NCBI RefSeq assembly: GCF_036327755.1 | Contig: NZ_CP109596.1 | Location: 3,038,001-3,102,000 of the forward strand | DNA: 64,000 nucleotides | Reading direction: 5' to 3' | Source of the DNA: Nocardia sp. NBC_01503 | GTDB taxonomy: Bacteria > Actinomycetota > Actinomycetes > Mycobacteriales > Mycobacteriaceae | Part shown: positions 42,506 through 50,344 of the stretch, in pieces | Numbering within the stretch: the stretch's first letter is position 1 | How the letters are laid out: every line of letters begins with the position of its first letter | Position numbers and translations under genes: made by a program | The notes under the pieces: generated by a model | What the model was told of the DNA's origin: nothing | The model's database searches: none | Seen by the model: only the letters and a program-made list of their open reading frames with translations

Positions 42506-45291
42506 AGTTCCAGGTCGACGGTGAAACCGTCGAAACCCCCACGCGCCCCGGGCAATGCCTGCGCACACTACTGCGCGAGACCGGACACCAAGCGCCCAAG
42601 AAGGGCTGTGATGCCGGGGACTGCGGCGCCTGTGCCGTGCTCGTCGACGGCGCCGCCATCCACTCCTGCGTCTACCCCGCCCATCGCGCCGAAGGCCGCG
42701 CCATCACCACCGCCGCCGGACTCGCCGATGCGAGGCATCCGACGCCCTTGCAACGCCGATTCGTGGAGCACGCCGCCTTCCAATGCGGTTTCTGCACCGC
42801 GGGAATGATCGTCACCACCACCGAACTGGACCGTACCGGCGAACTCGATCCGGCCACCCTGCCCGAAAAACTCAAAGGCAATCTCTGCCGCTGCACCGGC
42901 TACCGTGCGATCGCCGACGCTCTCGACCCCCGGCGGCCCGGCGCCTGCTCGAACGGCTCGGCAGGCGCATGCGAGGCGAGCCGCGGCGGAGTGGGCGCCG
43001 GAGTCGGCGCGCTCGCGGGCGGCCGAATCGTGCGGGGCGCGGAGCCGTTCACCATGGATGTCGCTATGGCGGAACAGAATTCGCGCAACACCCCACCGGA
43101 AGGGGTATTGCGTCTGGAGGTGGTGCGCAGCCCGCACGCGCACGCGCGCGTCATCGCGATCGAAACCTCCGCCGCAGAGGCGATTCCGGGTGTACGCGTG
43201 GTGCTCACCCATGCCGACGCACCGGCGACGCTGTATTCGAGTGCGCGCCACCAGATCCGGGAGGACGATCCGGACGACACCTTGATTCTTGACCCCGTGG
43301 TGCGCTTCGCGGGTCAGCGCGTCGCGGCGGTCGTGGCCGACACCTTGGCCGCGGCGCGGGCGGGCTGCCGGGCGATCGAAGTCGAATATGAGGTCCTGCC
43401 CGCGGTTTTCGATCCGCAGGAGGCGCTGGAACCGGGTGCGCCGCTGCTGCACACCGATAAACCCGCCGACTCCCGAATCGCCGACGCCGATCGCAATGTG
43501 GTCGCCGAGGTGCACGGCCGGGTCGGCGATGTCACCGCCGGTCTCAGCGCCGCGGTCGAAGTGGTGCAGGGTGTTTGGGAGACGCAGCGGGTGCAGCATG
43601 TGCATCTCGAAACCCACGGCAGTATCGGCTGGCTGGACGCGGACGGCCGCCTCGTACTGCGCACCAGCACCCAGGTGCCATTCCTGGTACGCGATGAGGT
43701 GTGCCGCCTGTTCGGCCTGGATCGCGATGTCGTGCGGGTGTTCGCGGCGCGTGTCGGCGGCGGATTCGGCGGTAAACAGGAGATGTTCACCGAAGACCTG
43801 GTCGCGCTGGCCGTACTGCGTACCGGACTGCCGGTGCGATACGAACTCACCCGGTCCGACGAATTCCTGACCACCTGCCGGCATCCCATGCGAGTGCAGG
43901 TCACCGCGGGCGCGGATGCCGACGGCCGGCTCACCGCACTCGCGGTCGATGTACTCGCCGATGCCGGTGCGTACGGGAATCACAGCGCCGGAGTGCTTTT
44001 CCACGGCGTCGGCGAATCCGTCGCCATCTACCGCTGCGCGCACAAACGTGTCGACGGCCGTGCCGTGTACACCAACAACGTCCCGTCCGGAGCCTTCCGC
44101 GGCTACGGTCTGGGCCAGGTCATGTTCGGTGTCGAATCCGCCCTCGACGAGCTCGCCCGCCGAATCGGCTTGGACCCCTTCGAATTCCGCCGCCGCAATG
44201 TGGTGCGACCCGGCGATGAACTCATCGGCGGCGGCGGACATGCCGAACCCGATCTCACCATCGTCAGCTACGGCCTGGACCAGTGCCTGGACCTCGCCGA
44301 ACAGGCCCTGCGTCGCGGCAATGGCGTGACCGCGCCCGGCCCGGACTGGCTGATCGGCGAAGGGATGGCCGCCGCCATGATCGCCACGGTCCCGCCCCGC
44401 GGCCACAGCTCCACCGCGCGGGCCGCCCTGCTCGCCGACAGCACCGTCGAATTACGAGTGGGCACAGCCGAATTCGGCAACGGAACCACCACGGTGCACG
44501 CTCAGATCGCCGCCACCGTGCTCGGTACCGACACCGCGCGGGTGCGGGTCGAACACGCCGATACCGACCTGACCACGCACGACACCGGAGCTTTCGGTTC
44601 GACCGGCATCACCGTCGCCGGGCGCGCCACGCACGCCGCCTGTGCACAACTCCGCGAGCAGATGCTGGGCCGGGCCGTCGCTCTCACCGGACTGCCCGCC
44701 TCCGCGCATACCGTCGAAGCCGGTGGCGTCCGAATTCCGGGTCGATTGCTCAGCGCCGCCGAACTTGTCGCCGACGGCGCGCTCACCGCCACCGCCACCC
44801 ACGACGGCACACCACGCTCGGTCGCCTTCAATGTGCACGCCTTCCGGGTCGCGGTACGTCCGGATACCGGTGAGATCCGTATCCTGCAATCGGTGCAGGC
44901 CGCCGATGCGGGCACGGTGCTCAACCCGGTCCAATGTCGCGGTCAGGTGGAGGGTGGCGTCGCCCAGGCCATCGGCACCGCCCTGTTCGAGGAGATCCGT
45001 ACCCGCGCGGGCGAGGTGACCACGAAAACCCTTCGCCACTACCATATTCCGCAATTCTCGGACGTTCCGTACACCGAGGTCCACTTCGCGGAAACCGCCG
45101 ACCCACTGGGCCCCCTCGGTGCGAAATCCATGAGCGAATCGCCCTACAACCCGGTCGCTCCCGCCCTGGCGAATGCCGTTCGAGACGCCATAGGCGTTCG
45201 CCCGCACCGGCTTCCGATGACCGCGGATCGAGTGTGGCGGCTGCTCCAGGACACTCCCGCCCCGGTGGTGAACCTGTCGTCCGGAAAGTAG
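42502..45291 (+). CDS. Xanthine dehydrogenase family protein, fused 2Fe-2S and molybdopterin subunits
   Basis: 929 residues. An N-terminal ferredoxin-like domain with C36, C41, C44 and C56 is followed by the second 2Fe-2S domain (CGFC 95-98, CRC 129-131) and, after an Ala/Gly-rich linker, the molybdopterin domain from about 190 (RVGGGFGGKQE; GAFRGYGLGQ). The catalytic Glu is kept in GAKSMSESPYNPVAPALANA, the K-S-x-S-E form rather than the usual K-G-V-G-E. Likely oxidises hypoxanthine/xanthine or a related heterocycle, using Moco made and loaded by the genes at 33641-35435. FeS-Mo fusion with a separate FAD subunit is less common than the three-gene form. Confidence 0.88.
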   Translation: MKFQVDGETVETPTRPGQCLRTLLRETGHQAPKKGCDAGDCGACAVLVDGAAIHSCVYPAHRAEGRAITTAAGLADARHPTPLQRRFVEHAAFQCGFCTAGMIVTTTELDRTGELDPATLPEKLKGNLCRCTGYRAIADALDPRRPGACSNGSAGACEASRGGVGAGVGALAGGRIVRGAEPFTMDVAMAEQNSRNTPPEGVLRLEVVRSPHAHARVIAIETSAAEAIPGVRVVLTHADAPATLYSSARHQIREDDPDDTLILDPVVRFAGQRVAAVVADTLAAARAGCRAIEVEYEVLPAVFDPQEALEPGAPLLHTDKPADSRIADADRNVVAEVHGRVGDVTAGLSAAVEVVQGVWETQRVQHVHLETHGSIGWLDADGRLVLRTSTQVPFLVRDEVCRLFGLDRDVVRVFAARVGGGFGGKQEMFTEDLVALAVLRTGLPVRYELTRSDEFLTTCRHPMRVQVTAGADADGRLTALAVDVLADAGAYGNHSAGVLFHGVGESVAIYRCAHKRVDGRAVYTNNVPSGAFRGYGLGQVMFGVESALDELARRIGLDPFEFRRRNVVRPGDELIGGGGHAEPDLTIVSYGLDQCLDLAEQALRRGNGVTAPGPDWLIGEGMAAAMIATVPPRGHSSTARAALLADSTVELRVGTAEFGNGTTTVHAQIAATVLGTDTARVRVEHADTDLTTHDTGAFGSTGITVAGRATHAACAQLREQMLGRAVALTGLPASAHTVEAGGVRIPGRLLSAAELVADGALTATATHDGTPRSVAFNVHAFRVAVRPDTGEIRILQSVQAADAGTVLNPVQCRGQVEGGVAQAIGTALFEEIRTRAGEVTTKTLRHYHIPQFSDVPYTEVHFAETADPLGPLGAKSMSESPYNPVAPALANAVRDAIGVRPHRLPMTADRVWRLLQDTPAPVVNLSSGK

Positions 45292-45326
45292 TCGAACGAC
45301 CGCGTGAACCCGCCCGGGGTGCGGGG

Positions 45327-45344
45327 CCGCCGGAATTCCGGCGG
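45327..45344. terminator. Palindrome between convergent xdh and DUF1772 genes
   Basis: CCGCCGGAATTCCGGCGG is an 18-bp perfect palindrome just before the DUF1772 stop, nested in a longer ACCCGCC/GGCGGGT inverted repeat. A bidirectional terminator is likely; there is no T tract. Confidence 0.5.
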
Positions 45345-45345
45345 G

Positions 45346-45822
45346 TCAGAACAGTGCGATGGCGGTGCCGAGGGCACCGAGGGCAATGGCCTGGAGGCCG
45401 ACCCGGTAGGGCAGGATGCTTTCCCAACGATCCTGCAGCGCACGGGCATTCGCGGGAATCACGCCCGACTGGGCGGCCGCGGTCTGCGCGGTGTTGATCG
45501 GCTTGGCGACCACGACGTAGAAGCCGAGCCAGGTCACCAGGGCCAGCACCGCGACACCCGCCGCGACGGCCGCGCCGACATGTCCGGCGATGGCGGCGAC
45601 CACGGTCGTGAGCACCGCGGTGATGACACCGCCCGCGCCGAACGCCGGCATCCGCTTATCGCCGTAGTAGTGGCCCCAACCGGAGGAGATGGTCACCGCC
45701 GCATCGTCCAGGTGCTTGTTGACCGAGCGGGTGATGACGGCGACCGAGAGATCGGTGCCGTAGACCGCGCCATTGGCGAGAACGGCGGCGATGGCGAGGA
45801 TCTGGCCGGTGGTGGTGAGCAT
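45346..45822 (-). CDS. DUF1772 (anthrone oxygenase-like) membrane protein
   Basis: 158 residues, four predicted membrane helices, with the DUF1772 pattern LANGAVYGTDLSVAVITRSV and INTAQTAAAQSG...LQDRWE. The family includes anthrone oxygenases and many proteins of unknown role. Its promoter holds two strong palindromic boxes (45842-45915), so it is tightly controlled, though no regulator gene is next to it. Confidence 0.78.
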   Translation of the reverse strand: MLTTTGQILAIAAVLANGAVYGTDLSVAVITRSVNKHLDDAAVTISSGWGHYYGDKRMPAFGAGGVITAVLTTVVAAIAGHVGAAVAAGVAVLALVTWLGFYVVVAKPINTAQTAAAQSGVIPANARALQDRWESILPYRVGLQAIALGALGTAIALF

Positions 45823-45841
45823 TTCAGTGCCTCTTCCGTAT

Positions 45842-45915
45842 GAAATCTAGCAACGCTAGGAACTGGAGCAACCATAACAGTGTCGCTACTAGCTTGTCTA
45901 GCGTTGCTAGATTTC
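45842..45915. promoter_or_regulatory. Paired operators: 18-bp perfect inverted repeat upstream of DUF1772
   Basis: GAAATCTAGCAACGCTAG (45842-45859) and CTAGCGTTGCTAGATTTC (45898-45915) are exact reverse complements. Each half contains its own palindrome CTAGC-n3-GCTAG (45847-45859 and 45898-45910). The centres are 51 bases apart, close to five DNA turns, which suits two dimers on one DNA face and looping. A TetR- or MarR-type protein is expected. Confidence 0.65.
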
Positions 45916-45934
45916 TCGTGGAGTGGCAGTCCGA

Positions 45935-47080
45935 TCAGCCGAAAAGGTTGCGTACGAACGGAACCGAATCCGGCAGTGAGGCATTCACCGTGCCGTCGTG
46001 ATTGGTCGGGTAGGTGTGCAGCGTGACCGGCTGGCCATTGGCCTGCAGCTTGGCCGCGAACGCCAGTGTCGCCGGGGTGATCACATCGGTGTCCAGCAGG
46101 CCCTGACCCAGGAAAAGCGGCTTGTCATAACCCGATTCGGGCAGCCCCATCACCCGCGCGAGCATGCCCTGCAGGTCCGGGATCTGCGCCAGCGGTCGCG
46201 CGAACAGATCGCCGACCACCACATTGTTCGCGGTCAACTCCTCGCCGAGCGACTCCAGGCAGGAGGAGTTGGCGTGATCGAGCCAGTACCGCCCCGAATC
46301 ATTGAGATACGACTCGATATTCAGCTCCGGATATGTCGTACGCAGGCCGTTCAGGATGTAGAGCACATATCCGGTGCTGTGCGCGGGCAGCTTGATCGGC
46401 GGCACACCCGGCCCCAGGGGCAGCAGAATGTCCTCGATATAGGCCGGTACGCCGGTTCCGACCGCACCCCGGTAATCGAGTCCTGATTCGCCGAATTCGG
46501 TCGCGTAGCGCGCGGTGAAGACCGCCGCACCGCCGCCCTGGGACTGGCCGACCACCACCCACTTATGCGAGAGCGAGTCGTAATGGCTGGTCGCGGCCTT
46601 GACCGCATCGACGACATTATGTGCCTCGACCGTTCCATTGAGGTACGGATGATCGCCCGGCGTACCCAATCCCGCGTAATCGGCGGCCACGATCGCGTAC
46701 CCCTGTTTCAGCCACGTCCCCAGGTACGCCCAATCCCGTTCCCGCGCGGCCGGTCCGGCGATGGAGTACGCGCAGTCGTCGCCGAGTCCGATGGTGCCGT
46801 GCGCCCACGCGATCACCGGCCAGCCGCCGGCGGGCGCGTCGCCGGGCGGGAAGTAAACGGCGGCACTGGTGGTTGTGGGTCGGTCGTTCGCGGTGGTGCT
46901 GCCGTAGTGGATGCGCTCCGCGCGCGCCGATCCGGGCAGCGTCGCGGCCGATGCGAGCGGTTCGACCGAACTCACCGCGCCGATCCCGGTGGCAGGCTCT
47001 GCCATCGCGCTCGGCACGCTGACCAGCGCGGCGAGCGAGGCGGCCGCCAGGGCCGTCGTGCACAGCATTCGTTTCCGCAT
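45935..47080 (-). CDS. Secreted lipase/esterase (secretory lipase, alpha/beta hydrolase)
   Basis: 381 residues. The signal peptide ends SVPSAMA-EP. The fold shows VIAWAHGTIG, the nucleophile elbow GQSQGGG, a late Asp (LLDTDVITP) and the His in TNHDGTV. The order fits the secretory-lipase (LIP) group of actinobacteria, acting on triacylglycerols or esters outside the cell. ATG 47080 has AAGGAG six bases upstream. Divergent from aceA; both promoters share a 460-base gap with a CRP/GlxR-type site, which would make sense for lipid use. Confidence 0.85.
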   Translation of the reverse strand: MRKRMLCTTALAAASLAALVSVPSAMAEPATGIGAVSSVEPLASAATLPGSARAERIHYGSTTANDRPTTTSAAVYFPPGDAPAGGWPVIAWAHGTIGLGDDCAYSIAGPAARERDWAYLGTWLKQGYAIVAADYAGLGTPGDHPYLNGTVEAHNVVDAVKAATSHYDSLSHKWVVVGQSQGGGAAVFTARYATEFGESGLDYRGAVGTGVPAYIEDILLPLGPGVPPIKLPAHSTGYVLYILNGLRTTYPELNIESYLNDSGRYWLDHANSSCLESLGEELTANNVVVGDLFARPLAQIPDLQGMLARVMGLPESGYDKPLFLGQGLLDTDVITPATLAFAAKLQANGQPVTLHTYPTNHDGTVNASLPDSVPFVRNLFG

Positions 47081-47181
47081 CCGTGTCTCCTTAGGTCCTC
47101 TGACGTCGCACCTGCGCTGGACGCGTGACCAGATTAGGGCCTTTCCGGTACCCCGGGTGGCCTGCCCCACATCCATCAAGA

Positions 47182-47208
47182 TCACAATCCATTGTGAAGG
47201 TGCTCACA
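47182..47208. promoter_or_regulatory. CRP/GlxR-type site between lipase and isocitrate lyase genes
   Basis: TGTGAAGGTGCTCACA (47193-47208) matches the TGTGA-n6-TCACA consensus perfectly. It overlaps a second inverted repeat TCACAATCCATTGTGA (47182-47197). cAMP-dependent regulators of this family control aceA in Corynebacterium and lipid genes in mycobacteria. Confidence 0.7.
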
Positions 47209-47272
47209 GCTCGCCGGACATCGGCGCGTCGCGTGCCGGTGGCCGTCGTCACCCAAACAGTACGGGCGTTAT

Positions 47273-47460
47273 GCAAAACTGCACGTCAGAGCTACTCGCA
47301 AGTAGATCTCCCGGCTGCAATTAACAAGCAAATTTCGCAGCCTTAGCAAAAGGGTGGCGAAAGCTAGCCGGGATTCACACTTGCAACAGGTAGACGGACA
47401 TTTTTTCCTGTGCCATCGTGTGGAAGTACACCTCGCGGGCATAGCAAGCCTGCAAATTGC
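47273..47460. promoter_or_regulatory. Cluster of GCAA boxes upstream of aceA (candidate RamB region)
   Basis: GCAA occurs eight times on this strand (47273, 47298, 47317, 47328, 47346, 47383, 47444, 47452), the last as the palindrome GCAAATTGC. RamB sites in Corynebacterium contain the core TTTGCAAA. The cluster is visible; RamB binding is inferred. The rest of the gap 47081-47540 shows only the CRP/GlxR site. Confidence 0.45.
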
Positions 47461-47540
47461 CGCTCCAGCAGTGTCCGAATCATCGCGAGAGGGTTCGACC
47501 GGCGGGGCAACCGAGACCGAACGAAGAAGTGGAGTCAGAG

Positions 47541-48830
47541 ATGTCGACTGTCGGCACCCCGAAGACCGCTGCGGAGATCCAGAACGACTGGGACACCAAC
47601 CCCCGTTGGAAGGGCATCACCCGTAGCTACACCGCCGAGCAGGTTGTGAAGCTGCAGGGCACCGTTGTCGAGGAGCACACCCTCGCCCGCCGTGGTGCCG
47701 AGATCCTGTGGGATCTGGTCAACAACGAGGACTACATCAACTCCCTGGGCGCCCTCACCGGCAACCAGGCCGTGCAGCAGGTGCGCGCGGGCCTCAAGGC
47801 CATCTACCTGTCCGGTTGGCAGGTCGCCGGTGACGCGAACCTGTCCGGCCACACCTACCCGGACCAGTCGCTGTACCCGGCGAACTCGGTTCCGTCCGTG
47901 GTGCGTCGCATCAACAACGCGCTGCTGCGCGCCGACGAGATCGCCAAGGTCGAGGGTGACACCTCGGTCGCCAACTGGCTGGCCCCGATCGTCGCCGACG
48001 CCGAGGCCGGTTTCGGTGGCGCGCTGAACGCCTACGAGCTGCAGAAGGCCATGATCGCCGCCGGTGCCGCCGGCGTGCACTGGGAGGACCAGCTGGCCTC
48101 CGAGAAGAAGTGCGGCCACCTCGGTGGCAAGGTGCTGATCCCCACCCAGCAGCACATCCGCACCCTAACCTCGGCTCGCCTCGCGGCCGACGTCGCCGGT
48201 GTCCCGTCGGTCATCATCGCGCGCACCGACGCCGAGGCCGCCACCCTGATCACCTCCGATGTGGACGAGCGCGACCGCGAGTTCCTCGATGGCACCCGTA
48301 CCGCCGAAGGCTTCTTCGGCGTGAAGAACGGCATCGAGCCCTGCATCGCGCGTGCCAAGGCCTACGCCCCGTACTCCGACCTCATCTGGATGGAGACCGG
48401 CGTGCCGGACCTCGAGGTCGCCCGCAAGTTCGCCGAGTCGGTGCGCAGCGAGTTCCCGGACCAGCTGCTGGCCTACAACTGCTCGCCTTCGTTCAACTGG
48501 AAGGCGCACCTGGACGACGCGACCATCGCGAAGTTCCAGCGTGAGCTCGGCGCCATGGGCTTCAAGTTCCAGTTCATCACCCTGGCCGGCTTCCACTCGC
48601 TGAACTACGGCATGTTCGACCTGGCCTACGGCTACGCCCGCGAGGGCATGACCGCCTTCGTCGACCTGCAGGAGCGCGAGTTCAAGGCCGCTTCCGAGCG
48701 TGGCTTCACCGCCGTCAAGCACCAGCGTGAGGTCGGCGCCGGCTACTTCGACACCATCGCCACCACCGTGGACCCGAACACCTCCACCGCGGCCCTGAAG
48801 GGTTCGACCGAAGAGGGCCAGTTCCACTGA
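47541..48830 (+). CDS. aceA: Isocitrate lyase
   Basis: 429 residues, the length of mycobacterial ICL1. The catalytic loop KKC191GHLGGK has the nucleophilic Cys at the same number as in M. tuberculosis ICL1; metal and substrate residues [18 protein letters not shown] and NCSPSFNW are present. It splits isocitrate to succinate and glyoxylate, first step of the glyoxylate shunt on fatty acids and acetate. Codons are strongly biased to C-ending forms, fitting high expression. GTGGAG precedes ATG 47541. Followed by strong hairpins, then fadB2. Confidence 0.96.
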   Translation: MSTVGTPKTAAEIQNDWDTNPRWKGITRSYTAEQVVKLQGTVVEEHTLARRGAEILWDLVNNEDYINSLGALTGNQAVQQVRAGLKAIYLSGWQVAGDANLSGHTYPDQSLYPANSVPSVVRRINNALLRADEIAKVEGDTSVANWLAPIVADAEAGFGGALNAYELQKAMIAAGAAGVHWEDQLASEKKCGHLGGKVLIPTQQHIRTLTSARLAADVAGVPSVIIARTDAEAATLITSDVDERDREFLDGTRTAEGFFGVKNGIEPCIARAKAYAPYSDLIWMETGVPDLEVARKFAESVRSEFPDQLLAYNCSPSFNWKAHLDDATIAKFQRELGAMGFKFQFITLAGFHSLNYGMFDLAYGYAREGMTAFVDLQEREFKAASERGFTAVKHQREVGAGYFDTIATTVDPNTSTAALKGSTEEGQFH

Positions 48831-48935
48831 GAAGCACCCGCGACCCGTTATCGCATTGAGTGACAACGGGTTTCGAGTACTCACCCCGGGGCGACAGTCG
48901 CATCACACCGCCCGCCGCCCCGGGTACTCGAACCC

Positions 48936-49012
48936 GTCGAGGGGGACGCGAGTCTCCCTCGACGGTGTTCACCCTCCCTTCCCGTCGACAGCCCCGGCGG
49001 GGAGGGGTTTTT
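48936..49012 (+). terminator. Hairpins after aceA with T tract
   Basis: GTCGAGGGGGAC-GCGA-GTCTCCCTCGAC (48936-48963) is a near-perfect stem. CCCCGGCGGGGAGGGGTTTTT (48992-49012) follows and looks like a Rho-independent terminator. A larger inverted repeat, CGGGTTTCGAGTAC/GTACTCGAACCCG, precedes it (48867-48936). The gap 48831-49198 is otherwise empty. Confidence 0.7.
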
Positions 49013-49161
49013 CCTATAGCTTTGATTTCGAGACTTACCCGAAGGGATTCGGTAGGCGACAACCGATTTCGTGAGGGTCGGGGTAACTCCCGGGGTACGA
49101 CCAAAATTGGTTCGGAACCTGACGTAGGCACGGGTGCCGGACTGGCAACGGCACTTAGCCG

Positions 49162-49178
49162 CCCGCAAAAGTTGCGGG
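49162..49178. promoter_or_regulatory. Palindrome just upstream of fadB2 with a GCAA core
   Basis: CCCGCAA-AAG-TTGCGGG is a perfect 7-3-7 inverted repeat 20 bases before the fadB2 GTG. Its GCAAAAGTTGC core resembles the GCAA boxes of the aceA promoter, so it may be bound by the same regulator or act as an mRNA hairpin. Confidence 0.45.
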
Positions 49179-49198
49179 GAGGCGGAACGGAGCGGGAC

Positions 49199-50083
49199 GT
49201 GAGCAGCGAAAAGATTCAGCGCGTTGGAATTATCGGCGCCGGACAGATGGGCGCGGGTATCGCCGAGGTTTGCGCCCGGGCACACGTCGATGTGCTCGTG
49301 TTCGAGCAGACCCGTGAGCTCGCCGCTGCCGGTCGCGCCCGCATCCTGCGGTCGCTGGACCGCGCGGTGTCCAGTGGCAAGATCTCCGAGCGGGAGCGCG
49401 AGCAGACCGCCTGGCGGTTGCGTTTCACCTCCGATCTCGCCGACTTCGCCGATCGTCAGCTGGTCGTCGAGGCCGTACTGGAGAACGAAGATGTGAAGAC
49501 CGCCATCTTCTCCGAGCTCGACAAGGTCGTCACCGACCCGAACGCGGTACTGGCCTCCAACACCTCCTCCATCCCGATCATGAAGATCGCCGTGGCCACC
49601 AACAATCCCGAGCGGGTTGTCGGCATGCACTTCTTCAACCCGGTGCCGGTGCTGCCGCTGGTCGAGCTGGTCACCACGCTCAAGACCAGTGACTCGGTCT
49701 CCAAGCGCGCCGAGCAGTTCGCCTCGGACGTGCTGGGCAAGCAGGTCGTGCGCTCCGCCGACCGCTCCGGCTTCGTGGTCAACGCGCTGCTGGTGCCGTA
49801 CCTGCTCTCGGCCATCCGCATGGTCGAATCCGGTTTCGCCACCAAGGAAGACGTCGACAAGGCCATGGTGCTGGGCTGCGCCCACCCGATGGGCCCGCTC
49901 GCGCTGACCGACCTGGTCGGACTCGACACCGTGAAGTCCATCGCCGACTCCATGTACGCCGAGTTCAAGGAGCCGCTGTACTCCGCCCCGCCGCTGCTGA
50001 TGCGCATGGTCGAGGCCGGACTGCTGGGCAAGAAGGCGGGCACCGGCTTCTACCAGTACAATTCCGCCTCCCCGCGTACTTAG
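49199..50083 (+). CDS. fadB2: 3-hydroxybutyryl-CoA dehydrogenase FadB2
   Basis: 294 residues. NAD-binding RVGIIGAGQMGAGIAEVCARA (GxGxxG), the SNTSS motif with HFFNPVP (catalytic His), and the C-terminal helical domain with AHPMGPLALTDLVGLDT. It oxidises 3-hydroxybutyryl-CoA to acetoacetyl-CoA. The order aceA-fadB2 matches M. tuberculosis (icl1-fadB2), linking beta-oxidation with the glyoxylate shunt. GTG 49199 is used: sequence homology begins there and GGAG lies just upstream. Confidence 0.93.
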   Translation: MSSEKIQRVGIIGAGQMGAGIAEVCARAHVDVLVFEQTRELAAAGRARILRSLDRAVSSGKISEREREQTAWRLRFTSDLADFADRQLVVEAVLENEDVKTAIFSELDKVVTDPNAVLASNTSSIPIMKIAVATNNPERVVGMHFFNPVPVLPLVELVTTLKTSDSVSKRAEQFASDVLGKQVVRSADRSGFVVNALLVPYLLSAIRMVESGFATKEDVDKAMVLGCAHPMGPLALTDLVGLDTVKSIADSMYAEFKEPLYSAPPLLMRMVEAGLLGKKAGTGFYQYNSASPRT

Positions 50084-50097
50084 CGCACGGCCTGGGA

Positions 50098-50126
50098 GCC
50101 GCCACCCGTCCCGCACGCGTGGCGGC
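50098..50126 (+). terminator. GC-rich hairpin after fadB2
   Basis: GCCGCCAC and GTGGCGGC form an 8-bp stem with a 13-base loop, 15 bases after the stop. No T tract. The rest of the gap to 50344 shows no recognised riboswitch. Confidence 0.5.
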
Positions 50127-50344
50127 GGTCAGGTGCCACCCCGATTTTGGGCGTCCCCGGCGAGTTACCCCGACCTTACGAGATCAGTAGTTGCGTTCTC
50201 GAACAAAAGGACCGGCACGCTCGAGACGCCCAGCGTTCTTTACCCAGGTGCGCGTCGCCGGGCATGTGGCGGCGTCCACCTTCGACGGGCATAAGCTGCA
50301 AATAGGTCGAGTCGGACCGGCAGCTCGGAAGGAGTGTCCCGCAC

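Noticed and set aside
42568..44406. Open frame of 612 codons opposite the xanthine dehydrogenase gene
   Set aside because: Shadow of a strongly conserved gene with all iron-sulfur and molybdopterin motifs in the other strand.
50084..50344. Cobalamin or SAM riboswitch upstream of the MetE-like gene
   Set aside because: I looked for the B12 box and SAM-type conserved segments and found none; only a GC-rich hairpin after fadB2 is clear. A covariance-model search of this region would settle it.
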